From positions 17,230-81,229 of the forward strand of contig CAJQLW010000070.1 of NCBI GenBank assembly GCA_905479325.1: a DNA stretch of 64,000 nucleotides. Reading direction: 5' to 3'. The position numbers were made by a program, and so were the translations under genes. The notes below the pieces were generated by a model. The model worked only from the letters and a program-made list of their open reading frames with translations, did no database searches and was not told the origin of the DNA. The stretch comes from an uncultured Flavobacteriales bacterium. Its GTDB lineage: Bacteria; Bacteroidota; Bacteroidia; Flavobacteriales_E; Vicingaceae. The first letter of the stretch is position 1, and each line of letters opens with the position of its first letter. Below are positions 8,365 to 16,876 of the stretch, one piece after another.

Positions 8365-9042
8365 CTAATAATACTTCGCTATTTGAATAAAGTTTTTCCT
8401 TTTCAAAACTGGAACCTGAGTTTTATCTGCAGGAAAACCGACAGGTAACAACAAAAATGGCTTTTCGTTCTTCGGACGATTTAATAATTCGGCTAAAAAA
8501 TTTAGCGGACTAGGCGTATGTGTTAACGTAACCAAACCTGCATGGTGAATAGCCGCAATAAGCATTCCTGCCGCTATTCCAACCGACTCATTAACATAGT
8601 AGTTTTTTGCCTTTCCACTTTCAGTTTCCTCATAAGTTTCCTTAAAAACTACGATTAGAGCAGGTGCAATTTCTAAAAAAGGTTTTTGCCAGTTGGTATC
8701 AAACTTTTCTAGATCCTTTAACCAATCATCGCTCATTCTGCCATGATAGTTTTCATACTCTTCTTTTTCAGCTGCCTCTCTAACTTTCTTTTTCATTTCA
8801 GGAGAAGTAATCAACGCGAAAAACCAAGGTTGTTTGTGTGCACCTGATGGCGCTGTGGAGGCAGTTTTAACTATATTTTCAAGTACTCCTTCGGGAATTT
8901 CACGCGGGGAGAACTCACGAATAGATCGCCTGCTATTCATTTCATGGAAAAATTCAGCACTTCGATCTTTTACTTGGTCTTCGCTGAAGTTATTTGACTC
9001 AAAAAATTTAAAGCCTTCTTTTGGTTGATTTGTTTTACTCAC
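8365..9042 (-). CDS. Nitroreductase-family flavoprotein resembling iodotyrosine deiodinase
   Basis: This predicted FMN enzyme of the nitroreductase fold has 225 residues, the usual length. The FMN phosphate-binding start 'SRRSIREF' (37-44) and 'APSGAHKQPW' (64-73) are clear. The substrate lid matches iodotyrosine deiodinase: Glu95, Tyr99 and Lys120 have the same spacing as the Glu-Tyr-Lys zwitterion-binding residues of human IYD (157, 161, 182). A 'TLTHTP' segment at 172-177 supplies the Thr near flavin N5 that tunes one-electron chemistry. Reductive removal of halogen from halotyrosines is therefore plausible, perhaps in a marine setting; a general nitroreductase is the alternative. The gene is divergent from purN. 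Confidence 0.82.
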   Translation of the reverse strand: MSKTNQPKEGFKFFESNNFSEDQVKDRSAEFFHEMNSRRSIREFSPREIPEGVLENIVKTASTAPSGAHKQPWFFALITSPEMKKKVREAAEKEEYENYHGRMSDDWLKDLEKFDTNWQKPFLEIAPALIVVFKETYEETESGKAKNYYVNESVGIAAGMLIAAIHHAGLVTLTHTPSPLNFLAELLNRPKNEKPFLLLPVGFPADKTQVPVLKRKNFIQIAKYY

Positions 9043-9056
9043 AGAGCGATTTAAAC

Positions 9057-9064
9057 TAAATTTG
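9057..9064 (+). promoter_or_regulatory. -7 promoter box of purN
   Basis: TAAATTTG is an exact match to TAnnTTTG, 17 bp upstream of the purN start. Confidence 0.55.
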
Positions 9065-9081
9065 ACACTTGATTTTTTAAC

Positions 9082-9657
9082 ATGTCCAAGGTAGCCATTT
9101 TTGCATCAGGTGCCGGTAGTAATGCCGACAGAATTCTTCATTTTTTAAATGAAAATCAAAGCAGCGTTAAAGTCGCTTTGATTGTTACCAATAAAAAAGA
9201 GGCAGGAATTTATCAGGTAGCAGAAAACCATCAACTTCCTATTTTTTATTTTTCTAATCAAGATTTTCTTGAAGCAACTCCTGTATTACAATTTTTACAA
9301 GAGCAAAAAATTGAGTGGATTGTTTTGGCGGGTTTTCTAAGAAAAATCGAATTACCAATTGTCTCAGCCTTTGAGAATAAAGTTTTTAACATCCATCCGT
9401 CGTTACTTCCAAAGTATGGCGGAAAAGGCATGTATGGCAAAAAAGTACACGAAGCTGTGATAGCAAACGGAGATAGAGAAAGTGGAATTTCTATTCATTT
9501 AGTGAATAGCGAATTTGACAAAGGCGAAATTATTTTGCAAGCTAAATGCATCGTTGAAAAAGGACAAACGGTAGAAGAGTTGGTAGAAAATATTCAGAAA
9601 TTGGAGCACGAATTTTTTCCGAAAACGTTAGTTCAATACATTAATGAGATTAAATAA
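9082..9657 (+). CDS. purN: Phosphoribosylglycinamide formyltransferase
   Basis: This enzyme transfers a formyl group from 10-formyl-tetrahydrofolate to GAR, step three of purine synthesis. It has 191 residues. The phosphate-binding 'ASGAGSNADRIL' lies at the N-terminus. The catalytic Asn-x-His is in 'NIHPSLLPKYGG'. The folate/catalytic Asp region is 'SGISIHLVNSEFDKG', where the more common 'HxVxxxxDxG' pattern is kept. The dCMP deaminase gene follows 39 bp downstream on the same strand, so a nucleotide-metabolism transcription unit is likely. Confidence 0.93.
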   Translation: MSKVAIFASGAGSNADRILHFLNENQSSVKVALIVTNKKEAGIYQVAENHQLPIFYFSNQDFLEATPVLQFLQEQKIEWIVLAGFLRKIELPIVSAFENKVFNIHPSLLPKYGGKGMYGKKVHEAVIANGDRESGISIHLVNSEFDKGEIILQAKCIVEKGQTVEELVENIQKLEHEFFPKTLVQYINEIK

Positions 9658-9696
9658 GACAATTGAACATTTCACATTCATTATTCTAAATTACAC

Positions 9697-10143
9697 ATGA
9701 ACATCGATTATAAAACAAAAGAAAAGCAGTTGCGATATGATAGAGCGTATTTGCGTATGGCTGCTGAATGGGGTGCTTTGTCACATTGCGAACGGAAGCA
9801 AGTTGGAGCATTAATTGTAAAGGATAGTATGATTATTTCTGACGGTTACAACGGAACCCCAACCGGGTTTGACAATTGTTGTGAAGACGAAAACAACAAA
9901 ACGCAGTGGTACGTTTTACATGCCGAGGCGAATGCTATTATGAAAGTTGCCAAGTCAACGAACAATTCTAATGGAGCAACGCTTTATATTACGTTATCCC
10001 CTTGCCGAGAGTGCAGCAAATTAGTACTGCAATCTGGCATAAGGCGGGTGGTATACTTAAATGCTTACAAAGATGACTCTGGATTAAAATTTTTGGAGAA
10101 GGCGGGCGTTGAGATAGAATACATTCCAAATATAGAAGACTAA
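9697..10143 (+). CDS. Deoxycytidylate (dCMP) deaminase
   Basis: This zinc enzyme deaminates dCMP to dUMP, feeding dTMP synthesis. It has 148 residues. The zinc site is 'HAEAN' (His ligand and catalytic Glu) plus 'PCRECSK' (two Cys ligands). The family-specific 'SDGYNGTPTGFDNC' is present near residue 50. The next gene, ctpA, starts immediately after the stop codon, so the two are almost certainly in one transcript. Similarity to ComEB-type proteins is strong, but no competence role is implied. Confidence 0.93.
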   Translation: MNIDYKTKEKQLRYDRAYLRMAAEWGALSHCERKQVGALIVKDSMIISDGYNGTPTGFDNCCEDENNKTQWYVLHAEANAIMKVAKSTNNSNGATLYITLSPCRECSKLVLQSGIRRVVYLNAYKDDSGLKFLEKAGVEIEYIPNIED

Positions 10144-11748
10144 ATGAACTCGAACCGATTATTGATTTTAATGCCCATTTTTATTGCTGTTGCTTTAGCT
10201 TGCGGAGTGTATTTGGGCAAGAATATGGGTGGCACTGCAGAGACCGGCTTGTTTAAAAAAGCAGAATTCAGCCAAAATGATAAATTACAACAAATTATAA
10301 GCTACATTAACAGTGATTATGTAGACACGGTTCGCTCACAAGAAATTGTAGAGGAAACAATTAGCGAAATACTTCAAAATCTTGACCCTCACTCGTATTA
10401 CATTCCAAAACAAGATTATGCTGCCATGACCGATCCGTTAGAAGGGGAGTTCGATGGAATTGGAATTGAATTTCGAATTCAAGAAGATACGATTACAGTG
10501 GTTCAAGCCTTGGCCGGTGGACCTTCTGAGGAGCTTGGAATTATGGCCGGAGACCGAATTATTGAGGTAGACGGTGAAAATGTAACTGGAGAAACCATTA
10601 ATAACAGTAAGGTTGTAAAGTTGCTAAAAGGACCAAAAGGAACGACAGTTAATGTCGCTATAAAGCGAAAAGGAACGAAAGACGCAATTGACTTTGCGAT
10701 AAGAAGAGATAAAATACCTGTTTATAGTGTAGAGGCGGAATACATGATTGATGACAAAACAGGATATGTAAAGGTGCTTCGTTTTGCGAAAGACACACAT
10801 TCAGAATTTATGAATGCAATGCGCTCGTTGAAAAAGCAGGGAATGACCAATTTAATTCTTGATTTAAGAAACAATACAGGCGGGTATATGAATTCGGCTA
10901 TTGACATTTGTGACGAATTTCTCCCTAAAGGAGATTTAATAGTGTACACAGAAGGAAAGGCGAGGGCTAAAAGAGAGTTTTACGCCACTTCAAAAGGCGA
11001 ACTTGAAGATGTTAAAGTGGCTGTCTTAATCAATGAGGGTTCCGCATCGGCGAGTGAAATTGTGGCAGGAGCTTTACAAGACAATGACTTAGGAGTAATT
11101 GTTGGACGTAGGTCGTTTGGCAAAGGATTGGTGCAAGAGGGCATGAATTGGCCTGATGGCTCTGGGGTTCGGTTAACCGTTGCAAGATATTACACTCCAA
11201 CAGGAAGAAGCATTCAAAAGTCTTACGAAGGAGGTATAGAAGAATACAACAACGAAGCTTACGAGCGATATAATAACGGTGAGTTGCTAAGTTCTGACAG
11301 TATTGATTTTCCTGATTCGTTGAAATATGTTACCAAAGGAGGGAAGATTGTATATGGTGGCGGAGGTATTATGCCTGACGTTTTTGTACCGATTGATACT
11401 GTTGGAAGTTCGTACTATTTGGGTAGCTTGAATTATCAAGGTATTTTCTTTCAGTTTGGTTTTCAGTATGTGGATGCAAACCGTAAAGTTTTAACGAAGC
11501 AATACCAAGCGGATCGCTTTGCGAATGATTTTCAGGTTACCGAAAGTTTGTTAAAGGAATTTTACGAATTTGCTGCTGAAAAGGGCGTGGAATACGATGA
11601 ACAAGGCGCAGCAACTTCAGAAGCCATTATAAAACAACGATTAAAAGCGACAGTTGCGCGAAATTTGTTTCGCGAGAAAGCCTTTTACGAAGTGGTGAAT
11701 AAGGATGATGTAGTGGTGAAAAAAGCGTTGGAAAGTTTAGAAAAGTAG
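10144..11748 (+). CDS. ctpA: C-terminal processing peptidase, S41 family
   Basis: This is a periplasmic Ser/Lys protease that trims or degrades exported proteins from their C-termini. It has 534 residues. An uncleaved N-terminal membrane anchor or signal lies at about 5-25. A PDZ domain covers about 105-180 ('FDGIGIEF', 'AGDRIIEVDGE'). The S41 core holds Ser302 in 'NEGSASASE', Lys327 in 'SFGKGLVQ' and Gln331, at the spacing known from Prc. It follows the dCMP deaminase with no gap. A long C-terminal extension after residue ~400 is usual in Bacteroidota members. Confidence 0.93.
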   Translation: MNSNRLLILMPIFIAVALACGVYLGKNMGGTAETGLFKKAEFSQNDKLQQIISYINSDYVDTVRSQEIVEETISEILQNLDPHSYYIPKQDYAAMTDPLEGEFDGIGIEFRIQEDTITVVQALAGGPSEELGIMAGDRIIEVDGENVTGETINNSKVVKLLKGPKGTTVNVAIKRKGTKDAIDFAIRRDKIPVYSVEAEYMIDDKTGYVKVLRFAKDTHSEFMNAMRSLKKQGMTNLILDLRNNTGGYMNSAIDICDEFLPKGDLIVYTEGKARAKREFYATSKGELEDVKVAVLINEGSASASEIVAGALQDNDLGVIVGRRSFGKGLVQEGMNWPDGSGVRLTVARYYTPTGRSIQKSYEGGIEEYNNEAYERYNNGELLSSDSIDFPDSLKYVTKGGKIVYGGGGIMPDVFVPIDTVGSSYYLGSLNYQGIFFQFGFQYVDANRKVLTKQYQADRFANDFQVTESLLKEFYEFAAEKGVEYDEQGAATSEAIIKQRLKATVARNLFREKAFYEVVNKDDVVVKKALESLEK

Positions 11749-11805
11749 CACGTATTAATTTAAGCTCGGCTAGCTTCTATGTCTTTCATTTTTTTTGATG
11801 GATTA

Positions 11806-13092
11806 TTAGCTTTTTTCTTCTTCTTCGCTAATTTCCAGGCTTTCATCTTCTTCTAAACTTTCTTGAGCAGGTCCGTAAATAAAGGTCATATCATCTATCG
11901 GAATAACGTTTTTACCATTAGCTACTAAAGAAGCCGCCATAATTATACAAGAGATAATAATGGTATACAATAAAATTCCTGAATCAAAAGTATCTGTTTG
12001 ATATTCTGATGGAATAGCGAAAAACAAAAGAATAGTAATTAAGCCTCTAGGCGCGAGCCAAATTTGAGGGTTAATGTCTTTTTGAACAAAGAGCTTTATC
12101 ACAAATATTCGTACAATATATAAGGCCGCTAAAATTCCAAGGCTGATTAGTGCTACTTCTAAATTAAGAAGAGATGCCAAGGTAATTGTAATACCGAAGA
12201 GCACAAAAAAGAATGTTCTAACTACAAAGGCAGTTTCCATTGTTACTAAATGAAAATCATGTAGTATACCTTTTACCTTTTTTGGATGAAGCCATTTTTT
12301 AAGAATCCCTTTGAAAAAAATGTTGTGGTTGTTAAGTACTAATCCAAAGATTAAAATTATCAGTAGTGAAGATAAATGGAATAATTTTCCTACTGAATAG
12401 AGAATCAGCAATACAGAAATCAATAAGAATAATTTCACCTGAGAGTTCATTTTTTGGAAAATTAGCACCAAGCCATAACTAATTAGAACACTAAGTATAA
12501 TCGTAATTGAAATATTGCTGACTACATCCCAAACCACTACTTGTGCATTATCGGCTCCGGCATTTCCGATAAGAAAGTAAAAAACCATTATTCCAAGAAT
12601 GTCGGAAAATGTTCCTTCATATACCATGAACTCTTTTTTTTCTTCACCTAGTCCTCCAACGGAAGGGATAATTATGGCACTACTCATAATTGATAATGGA
12701 ACAGCATAAATAATGCATGTGAAGAAGTCTTCAATAATGAAGTAATTAATAATGTAAGCAATGGCTGCAGTGGATAACAAGAGTGAAAGAAAGGCAACGC
12801 TGAATGATTTCCAAATAATGGGCCACTTTTCTTTTGTTAAATGAAGGTCAAGAGCGGCCTCCAAAACAATCATGATTAGACCAACAATGCCCAGTAATTC
12901 TAAAAGACTAAATAACTGCTTTCCAGCTGATATTCCCATAAAGTTCATACCCTGTTTAATTAAAATACCCAATACAATGAGCATTAAAACCGAGGGGATG
13001 TTGGTTTTTTGCGAAATAACATTGAAAAAATAGGAGAGAATAATAATGAGACTAATCCCAATAATTGCGATGTAGGGGTTTATTACTTCCAT
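11806..13092 (-). CDS. Cation/proton antiporter (CPA1-like membrane protein)
   Basis: This is a 428-residue polytopic inner-membrane protein with about twelve hydrophobic segments from residue 8 to about 400. It resembles the CPA1/KefB-like sodium (or potassium)/proton exchangers: the early segment 'IPSVLMLIVLGILI', then 'EAALDLHL', 'EGTFSDILGIMVFY' with the Asp expected in the transport site, and 'LAPRGLITILLFF' late in the protein. The tail after residue 405 is very acidic. The ion cannot be told from sequence. Its start overlaps the end of the upstream secreted-protein gene by 10 bp, so they are probably translated together. Confidence 0.85.
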   Translation of the reverse strand: MEVINPYIAIIGISLIIILSYFFNVISQKTNIPSVLMLIVLGILIKQGMNFMGISAGKQLFSLLELLGIVGLIMIVLEAALDLHLTKEKWPIIWKSFSVAFLSLLLSTAAIAYIINYFIIEDFFTCIIYAVPLSIMSSAIIIPSVGGLGEEKKEFMVYEGTFSDILGIMVFYFLIGNAGADNAQVVVWDVVSNISITIILSVLISYGLVLIFQKMNSQVKLFLLISVLLILYSVGKLFHLSSLLIILIFGLVLNNHNIFFKGILKKWLHPKKVKGILHDFHLVTMETAFVVRTFFFVLFGITITLASLLNLEVALISLGILAALYIVRIFVIKLFVQKDINPQIWLAPRGLITILLFFAIPSEYQTDTFDSGILLYTIIISCIIMAASLVANGKNVIPIDDMTFIYGPAQESLEEDESLEISEEEEKS

Positions 13093-13922
13093 GGTTTCTT
13101 CAAGTTTATTTTTGAGCCGGAATTCTCTTCTTCTGAAGGGAACAAGTCTTCAAAAATTTGATAGGCTAAAATCGGAAAATTCTCGCTAATAATTTTATTG
13201 ATGTCGTTCTGATGGTTCGAGAAAGTTGTTTTTGAAATGCCTGTTGTTAAGATACTTCCATCTTTAGCATAAAGAGTGTAGTGCAGTTGTGCAACTCGGT
13301 CGAAGCTGCCTTGCTGAACGGCAATCATATCGGAGTAATCGTTTTTGATATCCAGCTGATTCACAAAAAGGAAATAGTCATTGTCAAATTTAAAGTGCAT
13401 GCTATCGAGCATTTTTTGATCGGTAATAACAGTTTTCATGTACCGCTCTCGAACATCTCTAGTGGTTATAATTTGACCATTATTTACTTGCCCTCTTTGG
13501 TAAGAGTTGTCTTCTTTCTTTTTTAATTTGGCTTTTAGCTGCTCCGCTTTGGATTTGTCCTCGGTAACAGATACTAGCTCATACTCTAATTGTAAATTGT
13601 CGTAGATATAGTTCAAGTCTTCCGTTACTGACGTATCTTCGATGCCATAGAATGAACTTATTTTGCATTTTTCTTGAAAAGCGTAATAAATACTTTGGTC
13701 TATTGCTGCAGTAAATCGTTGTATAATTTGATCTGAGCTTAAGTTGTTGTTTTCTGCAAGTGCTTTGTTAATGTCGCTGAGGTACATTTTGCTTTCAAAG
13801 GGAACGACTAATACAGATTTTTGACTCAAGTTTATCGCTTCATCTGTAAATCGTAACGTAGAGTGCTGAGCTTGAAGAGTTCCTGAAACTAATAGTACAA
13901 TGAATAGGAGTGTATTCCTCAT
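13083..13922 (-). CDS. Secreted or periplasmic protein of unknown function
   Basis: This 279-residue protein has a clear signal peptide ending Leu-Gln-Ala-Gln near residue 19. The mature part mixes beta strands with a Lys-rich stretch around 120-150 ('KAEQLKAKLKKKEDNSYQRG'). I do not recognise the family. Because it overlaps the antiporter gene by 10 bp and shares its promoter, a supporting role for ion balance at the envelope is possible but only a guess. A perfect -7 box lies 14 bp upstream. Confidence 0.7.
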   Translation of the reverse strand: MRNTLLFIVLLVSGTLQAQHSTLRFTDEAINLSQKSVLVVPFESKMYLSDINKALAENNNLSSDQIIQRFTAAIDQSIYYAFQEKCKISSFYGIEDTSVTEDLNYIYDNLQLEYELVSVTEDKSKAEQLKAKLKKKEDNSYQRGQVNNGQIITTRDVRERYMKTVITDQKMLDSMHFKFDNDYFLFVNQLDIKNDYSDMIAVQQGSFDRVAQLHYTLYAKDGSILTTGISKTTFSNHQNDINKIISENFPILAYQIFEDLFPSEEENSGSKINLKKPWK

Positions 13923-13935
13923 AATCTCTTTTCTT

Positions 13936-13943
13936 CAAAGATA
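13936..13943 (-). promoter_or_regulatory. -7 promoter box of the secreted protein-antiporter pair
   Basis: CAAAGATA on the plus strand reads TATCTTTG on the coding strand, an exact TAnnTTTG match 14 bp before the start at 13922. Confidence 0.6.
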
Positions 13944-14006
13944 AACTTGTGTTTGGGCTTCCTGAAGATATTTAAGCTTGGGTTTAAAACAGACAGATGT
14001 TAACAA

Positions 14007-15326
14007 TTAATTGAATAACTTCAAGATATCGTTACCGTTGGCAAAAAGCATGAGTGAAAGTAAAATTACAATACCGGCAATCTGTGCATATTCCATAAAC
14101 TTTTCAGGAGCTGGCTTACCAACAATTATTTCATACAATAGAAACATCACGTGGCCGCCATCAAGCGCAGGAATAGGCAGAATATTCATGATTGCCAATA
14201 TGATAGATAAAAATGCGGTAAAATTCCAAAAACGCTCCCAGTCCCAAGTGGTAGAAAATGCTTTTCCAATGGTAATGAATCCGCCCATGGATTTATAAGC
14301 TCCTGTTTCAGGCGTAAACATCAATTTCATTTGTTTCAAATAAGAGTCAAATTTGTTGTAAGCCTCTTTAAAACCTTCGGGAATAGATTGTGCAAAAGTG
14401 TATTTTTCTACACTGAATGTAAGTTGCTTATCTAATTCAAGAACTCCAACTCCAATGGTGCCCCCTTCAGATACCTCAACTTGCAGTGGAATACTACTTC
14501 CGTTTCTAGCTACCTTTATGTTTACTGTTTTGCTTTTATTTTTTTGAATCTCTTTGATTAAATCTCTCCAGAAAGCAACCGGAACACCATTTACGTCTGT
14601 AATTAAATCACCCTCAATTAGCCCGCCTTTTTCCGCATTAGATCCTTTTGAAACGCTTCCAATTTTAGGCAGCACAGCAATTTGAAGAAAAGGTTGTTGC
14701 TTTTCTAACATTTTTGCAACAGTTCCTTTTGGCATCTCAAGGTCCATTACGCTTCCATTTCTGTTTACGGTTACCGTTTTGTCGTCGTCTAATAATATAT
14801 TAATTTGCACATCGCTGAATTTCTTCACAGGCAATCCACCAACTTTTAATATTTTATCACCGCTCTCGAAACCAAATGATTGAGCCGTTGAATCAGCGTA
14901 AACTCCATACGTCATATTTTCCGGAGCCATGTATTCTCTTCCCCAAACAAACATGACCATTATGTAAATCAAAATTCCTAGAATTACATTTACCGTTACT
15001 CCTCCTAACATAATGATAAGTCGTTGCCAAGCTGGTTTAGAACGAAATTCCCATGGTTGAGCAGGTTGTTTCATTTGCTCCTTGTCCATGGATTCGTCAA
15101 TCATTCCAGAAATTTTTACATAGCCACCTAAGGGTAACCATCCAATACCGTACTCCGTTCCACCTTTTTTAAATTTAAAAAGAGAGAACCAAGGGTCGAA
15201 AAACAAGTAGAATTTTTCAACTCTTGTTTTAAAAAGCTTGGCAGGAATAAAGTGCCCTGCTTCGTGTAATATAACTAGTATTGATAAACTTAAAAGCAAT
15301 TGACTTGCTTGAATCAGAATTTCCAT
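14007..15326 (-). CDS. rseP: Site-2 (RseP-type) zinc metalloprotease
   Basis: This inner-membrane M50 protease cleaves transmembrane segments, for example anti-sigma factors after a first cut. It has 439 residues. The zinc motif 'HEAGH' is at 21-25 in the first membrane segment. The third ligand lies in the C-terminal 'LPIPALDGGHV'. Two PDZ-like regions lie between about 140 and 310 ('FESGDKILKVGG', 'GGLIEGDLITDVNG'). dxr lies upstream on the same strand, 113 bp away, as in many bacteria (dxr-rseP order). A near-consensus -7 box (one mismatch) sits in that gap, so rseP may also have its own promoter. Confidence 0.94.
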   Translation of the reverse strand: MEILIQASQLLLSLSILVILHEAGHFIPAKLFKTRVEKFYLFFDPWFSLFKFKKGGTEYGIGWLPLGGYVKISGMIDESMDKEQMKQPAQPWEFRSKPAWQRLIIMLGGVTVNVILGILIYIMVMFVWGREYMAPENMTYGVYADSTAQSFGFESGDKILKVGGLPVKKFSDVQINILLDDDKTVTVNRNGSVMDLEMPKGTVAKMLEKQQPFLQIAVLPKIGSVSKGSNAEKGGLIEGDLITDVNGVPVAFWRDLIKEIQKNKSKTVNIKVARNGSSIPLQVEVSEGGTIGVGVLELDKQLTFSVEKYTFAQSIPEGFKEAYNKFDSYLKQMKLMFTPETGAYKSMGGFITIGKAFSTTWDWERFWNFTAFLSIILAIMNILPIPALDGGHVMFLLYEIIVGKPAPEKFMEYAQIAGIVILLSLMLFANGNDILKLFN

Positions 15327-15439
15327 TCAAAAAAATTAAGCGGTAAAGATAGTCATTATAAAAGGCTTCAAGGCTTTAGAATAATGGTAAAGCGAAAGGG
15401 TTTAGATTATTAAACAACAATAAAGAGTAGAAGTTTTAT

Positions 15440-16603
15440 TTACAACAATTCAGTTGCAATTCTGCGTGCCTCATCATTACAATTTACATAGTCTTCTAAA
15501 CTTGGATTTTTAACGAAATAGGCTTGCTGCATTACTTTCTCGTTAATGTCGGCAATCTCTAAAAATTTGATTTTATCTTGTAAAAAAGCGGCGTTTGTAA
15601 TTTCGTTCGCTGCATTTAGCGCACAAGCTGCAGTGCCGCCCAATTCAAGAGCTTGGTAAGCCAAAGCCAAGTTTTTAAAGGTTTTTTTGTCTGCTTTTTC
15701 AAAGGTTAATTCTGGGTAATCCATAAAGTTGAACCTAGGGAAACTGGAGGCAATTCGCTGCGGGTATGCCATGGCGTATTGTATGGGCAACTTCATGTCT
15801 GGTAAGCCCATTTGCGCTTTCATGCTACCATCTTCAAATTGTACAATAGAGTGAATAATAGATTGAGGATGAACAACCGTATCAATTTGGTGGCTTTGTA
15901 AATCGAACAACCATTTTGCTTCAATTACCTCCAGTCCTTTATTCATTAACGTAGCTGAGTCGATGGTAATTTTTGCTCCCATCTCCCAATTTGGGTGCTT
16001 TAAAGCTTGAGCCTTAGTTACGCTTGCTAACTTTTCAGCAGTCCAACCTCTAAAAGGACCGCCGGAAGCGGTCAAGTATATTTTCTCAATTTTATTGTGG
16101 AACTCACCTACCAAGCACTGAAAAATTGCAGAATGTTCAGAATCAACAGGTAGTAATGGCACTTGGTTTTGATTTGCCAAAGATGTGATTAAGTCACCGG
16201 CTACAACTAGGGTTTCTTTGTTTGCAAGAGCAATCGGTTTTTTTGCATTGATGGCTGCAATGGTTGGTTTTAGGCCAGAATAACCAACTAAGGCGGTTAG
16301 AACCAAGTCTACTTCCTCCATTTGTACAACATCTTCAAGAGACTTTTCTCCGCAATAGGTTTTAATTCCTTCCTTCCATAACCGTTCAGAAAGCGATTCA
16401 TACTTAGTTTCATCTACGATAACTACTGTATTCGGTTTGAATTCAAGAGCTTGTTTTAGTAGTAAAACGTCATTTGAATAGGCAGTTAATACTTCTATTT
16501 CAAATTTGTCTGGATTTTGTCTAATTACGTCAAGTGCTTGTTTGCCAATAGATCCTGTTGATCCAAGTAGCGCTATTTTCTTTTTTTTAGAGGTCTTGTC
16601 CAT
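15440..16603 (-). CDS. dxr: 1-deoxy-D-xylulose 5-phosphate reductoisomerase
   Basis: This enzyme converts DXP to MEP with NADPH, the committed step of the non-mevalonate isoprenoid pathway. It has 387 residues. The NADPH loop 'LLGSTGSIGKQAL' is at the N-terminus. The metal and substrate site includes 'PVDSEHSAIFQCL', 'TASGGPFRG', 'HPNWEMGAKITID' and 'MNKGLEVIEAKWLF'. All key segments are present. An exact -7 box lies 21 bp upstream, and rseP follows on the same strand. Confidence 0.97.
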   Translation of the reverse strand: MDKTSKKKKIALLGSTGSIGKQALDVIRQNPDKFEIEVLTAYSNDVLLLKQALEFKPNTVVIVDETKYESLSERLWKEGIKTYCGEKSLEDVVQMEEVDLVLTALVGYSGLKPTIAAINAKKPIALANKETLVVAGDLITSLANQNQVPLLPVDSEHSAIFQCLVGEFHNKIEKIYLTASGGPFRGWTAEKLASVTKAQALKHPNWEMGAKITIDSATLMNKGLEVIEAKWLFDLQSHQIDTVVHPQSIIHSIVQFEDGSMKAQMGLPDMKLPIQYAMAYPQRIASSFPRFNFMDYPELTFEKADKKTFKNLALAYQALELGGTAACALNAANEITNAAFLQDKIKFLEIADINEKVMQQAYFVKNPSLEDYVNCNDEARRIATELL

Positions 16604-16623
16604 AATTAGTAAAACTTTTTGTG

Positions 16624-16631
16624 CAAAAGTA
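16624..16631 (-). promoter_or_regulatory. -7 promoter box of dxr
   Basis: CAAAAGTA on the plus strand reads TACTTTTG on the coding strand, an exact TAnnTTTG match about 20 bp before the dxr start. Confidence 0.6.
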
Positions 16632-16699
16632 ACGTAGATTTAACCGTTAGTAATCAACAAAAACGGATATTTGTTCCATAATACCACAGAAAACTTACC

Positions 16700-16876
16700 G
16701 TGAATCAGCAAGACTCAAAAAAACGTACCATTATTTCTTTTGGTATTGCTTTAGTAACAGCTTTGATGTGTATTTACATTCAAAACTACACTCAAATAAA
16801 GGAAGATAAGGATCAACCTTTTGAGGCTAAGGCTTCTCCAATAGAAGGTTCAACGCTAATTGAAACGTTAAATTAG
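16700..16876 (+). CDS. Small membrane protein, 58 residues
   Basis: A short frame opens with GTG at 16700 (the frame is closed by a TAA at 16679, with no ATG before it) and ends with TAG at 16876. The N-terminus is Lys/Arg-rich, then a single hydrophobic segment 'IISFGIALVTALMCIYI' spans about residues 11-27, followed by a polar, acidic tail. It looks like a single-pass membrane protein with a periplasmic tail. It is divergent from dxr and overlaps the end of the VWA gene by 4 bp, tail to tail. No family is recognised. The non-ATG start and small size keep confidence modest. Confidence 0.5.
   Translation: MNQQDSKKRTIISFGIALVTALMCIYIQNYTQIKEDKDQPFEAKASPIEGSTLIETLN

Noticed and set aside
11749..11805. 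Terminator between ctpA and the antiporter gene
   Set aside because: Only a 5-bp inverted repeat with a weak T-rich stretch is visible, too little to call.
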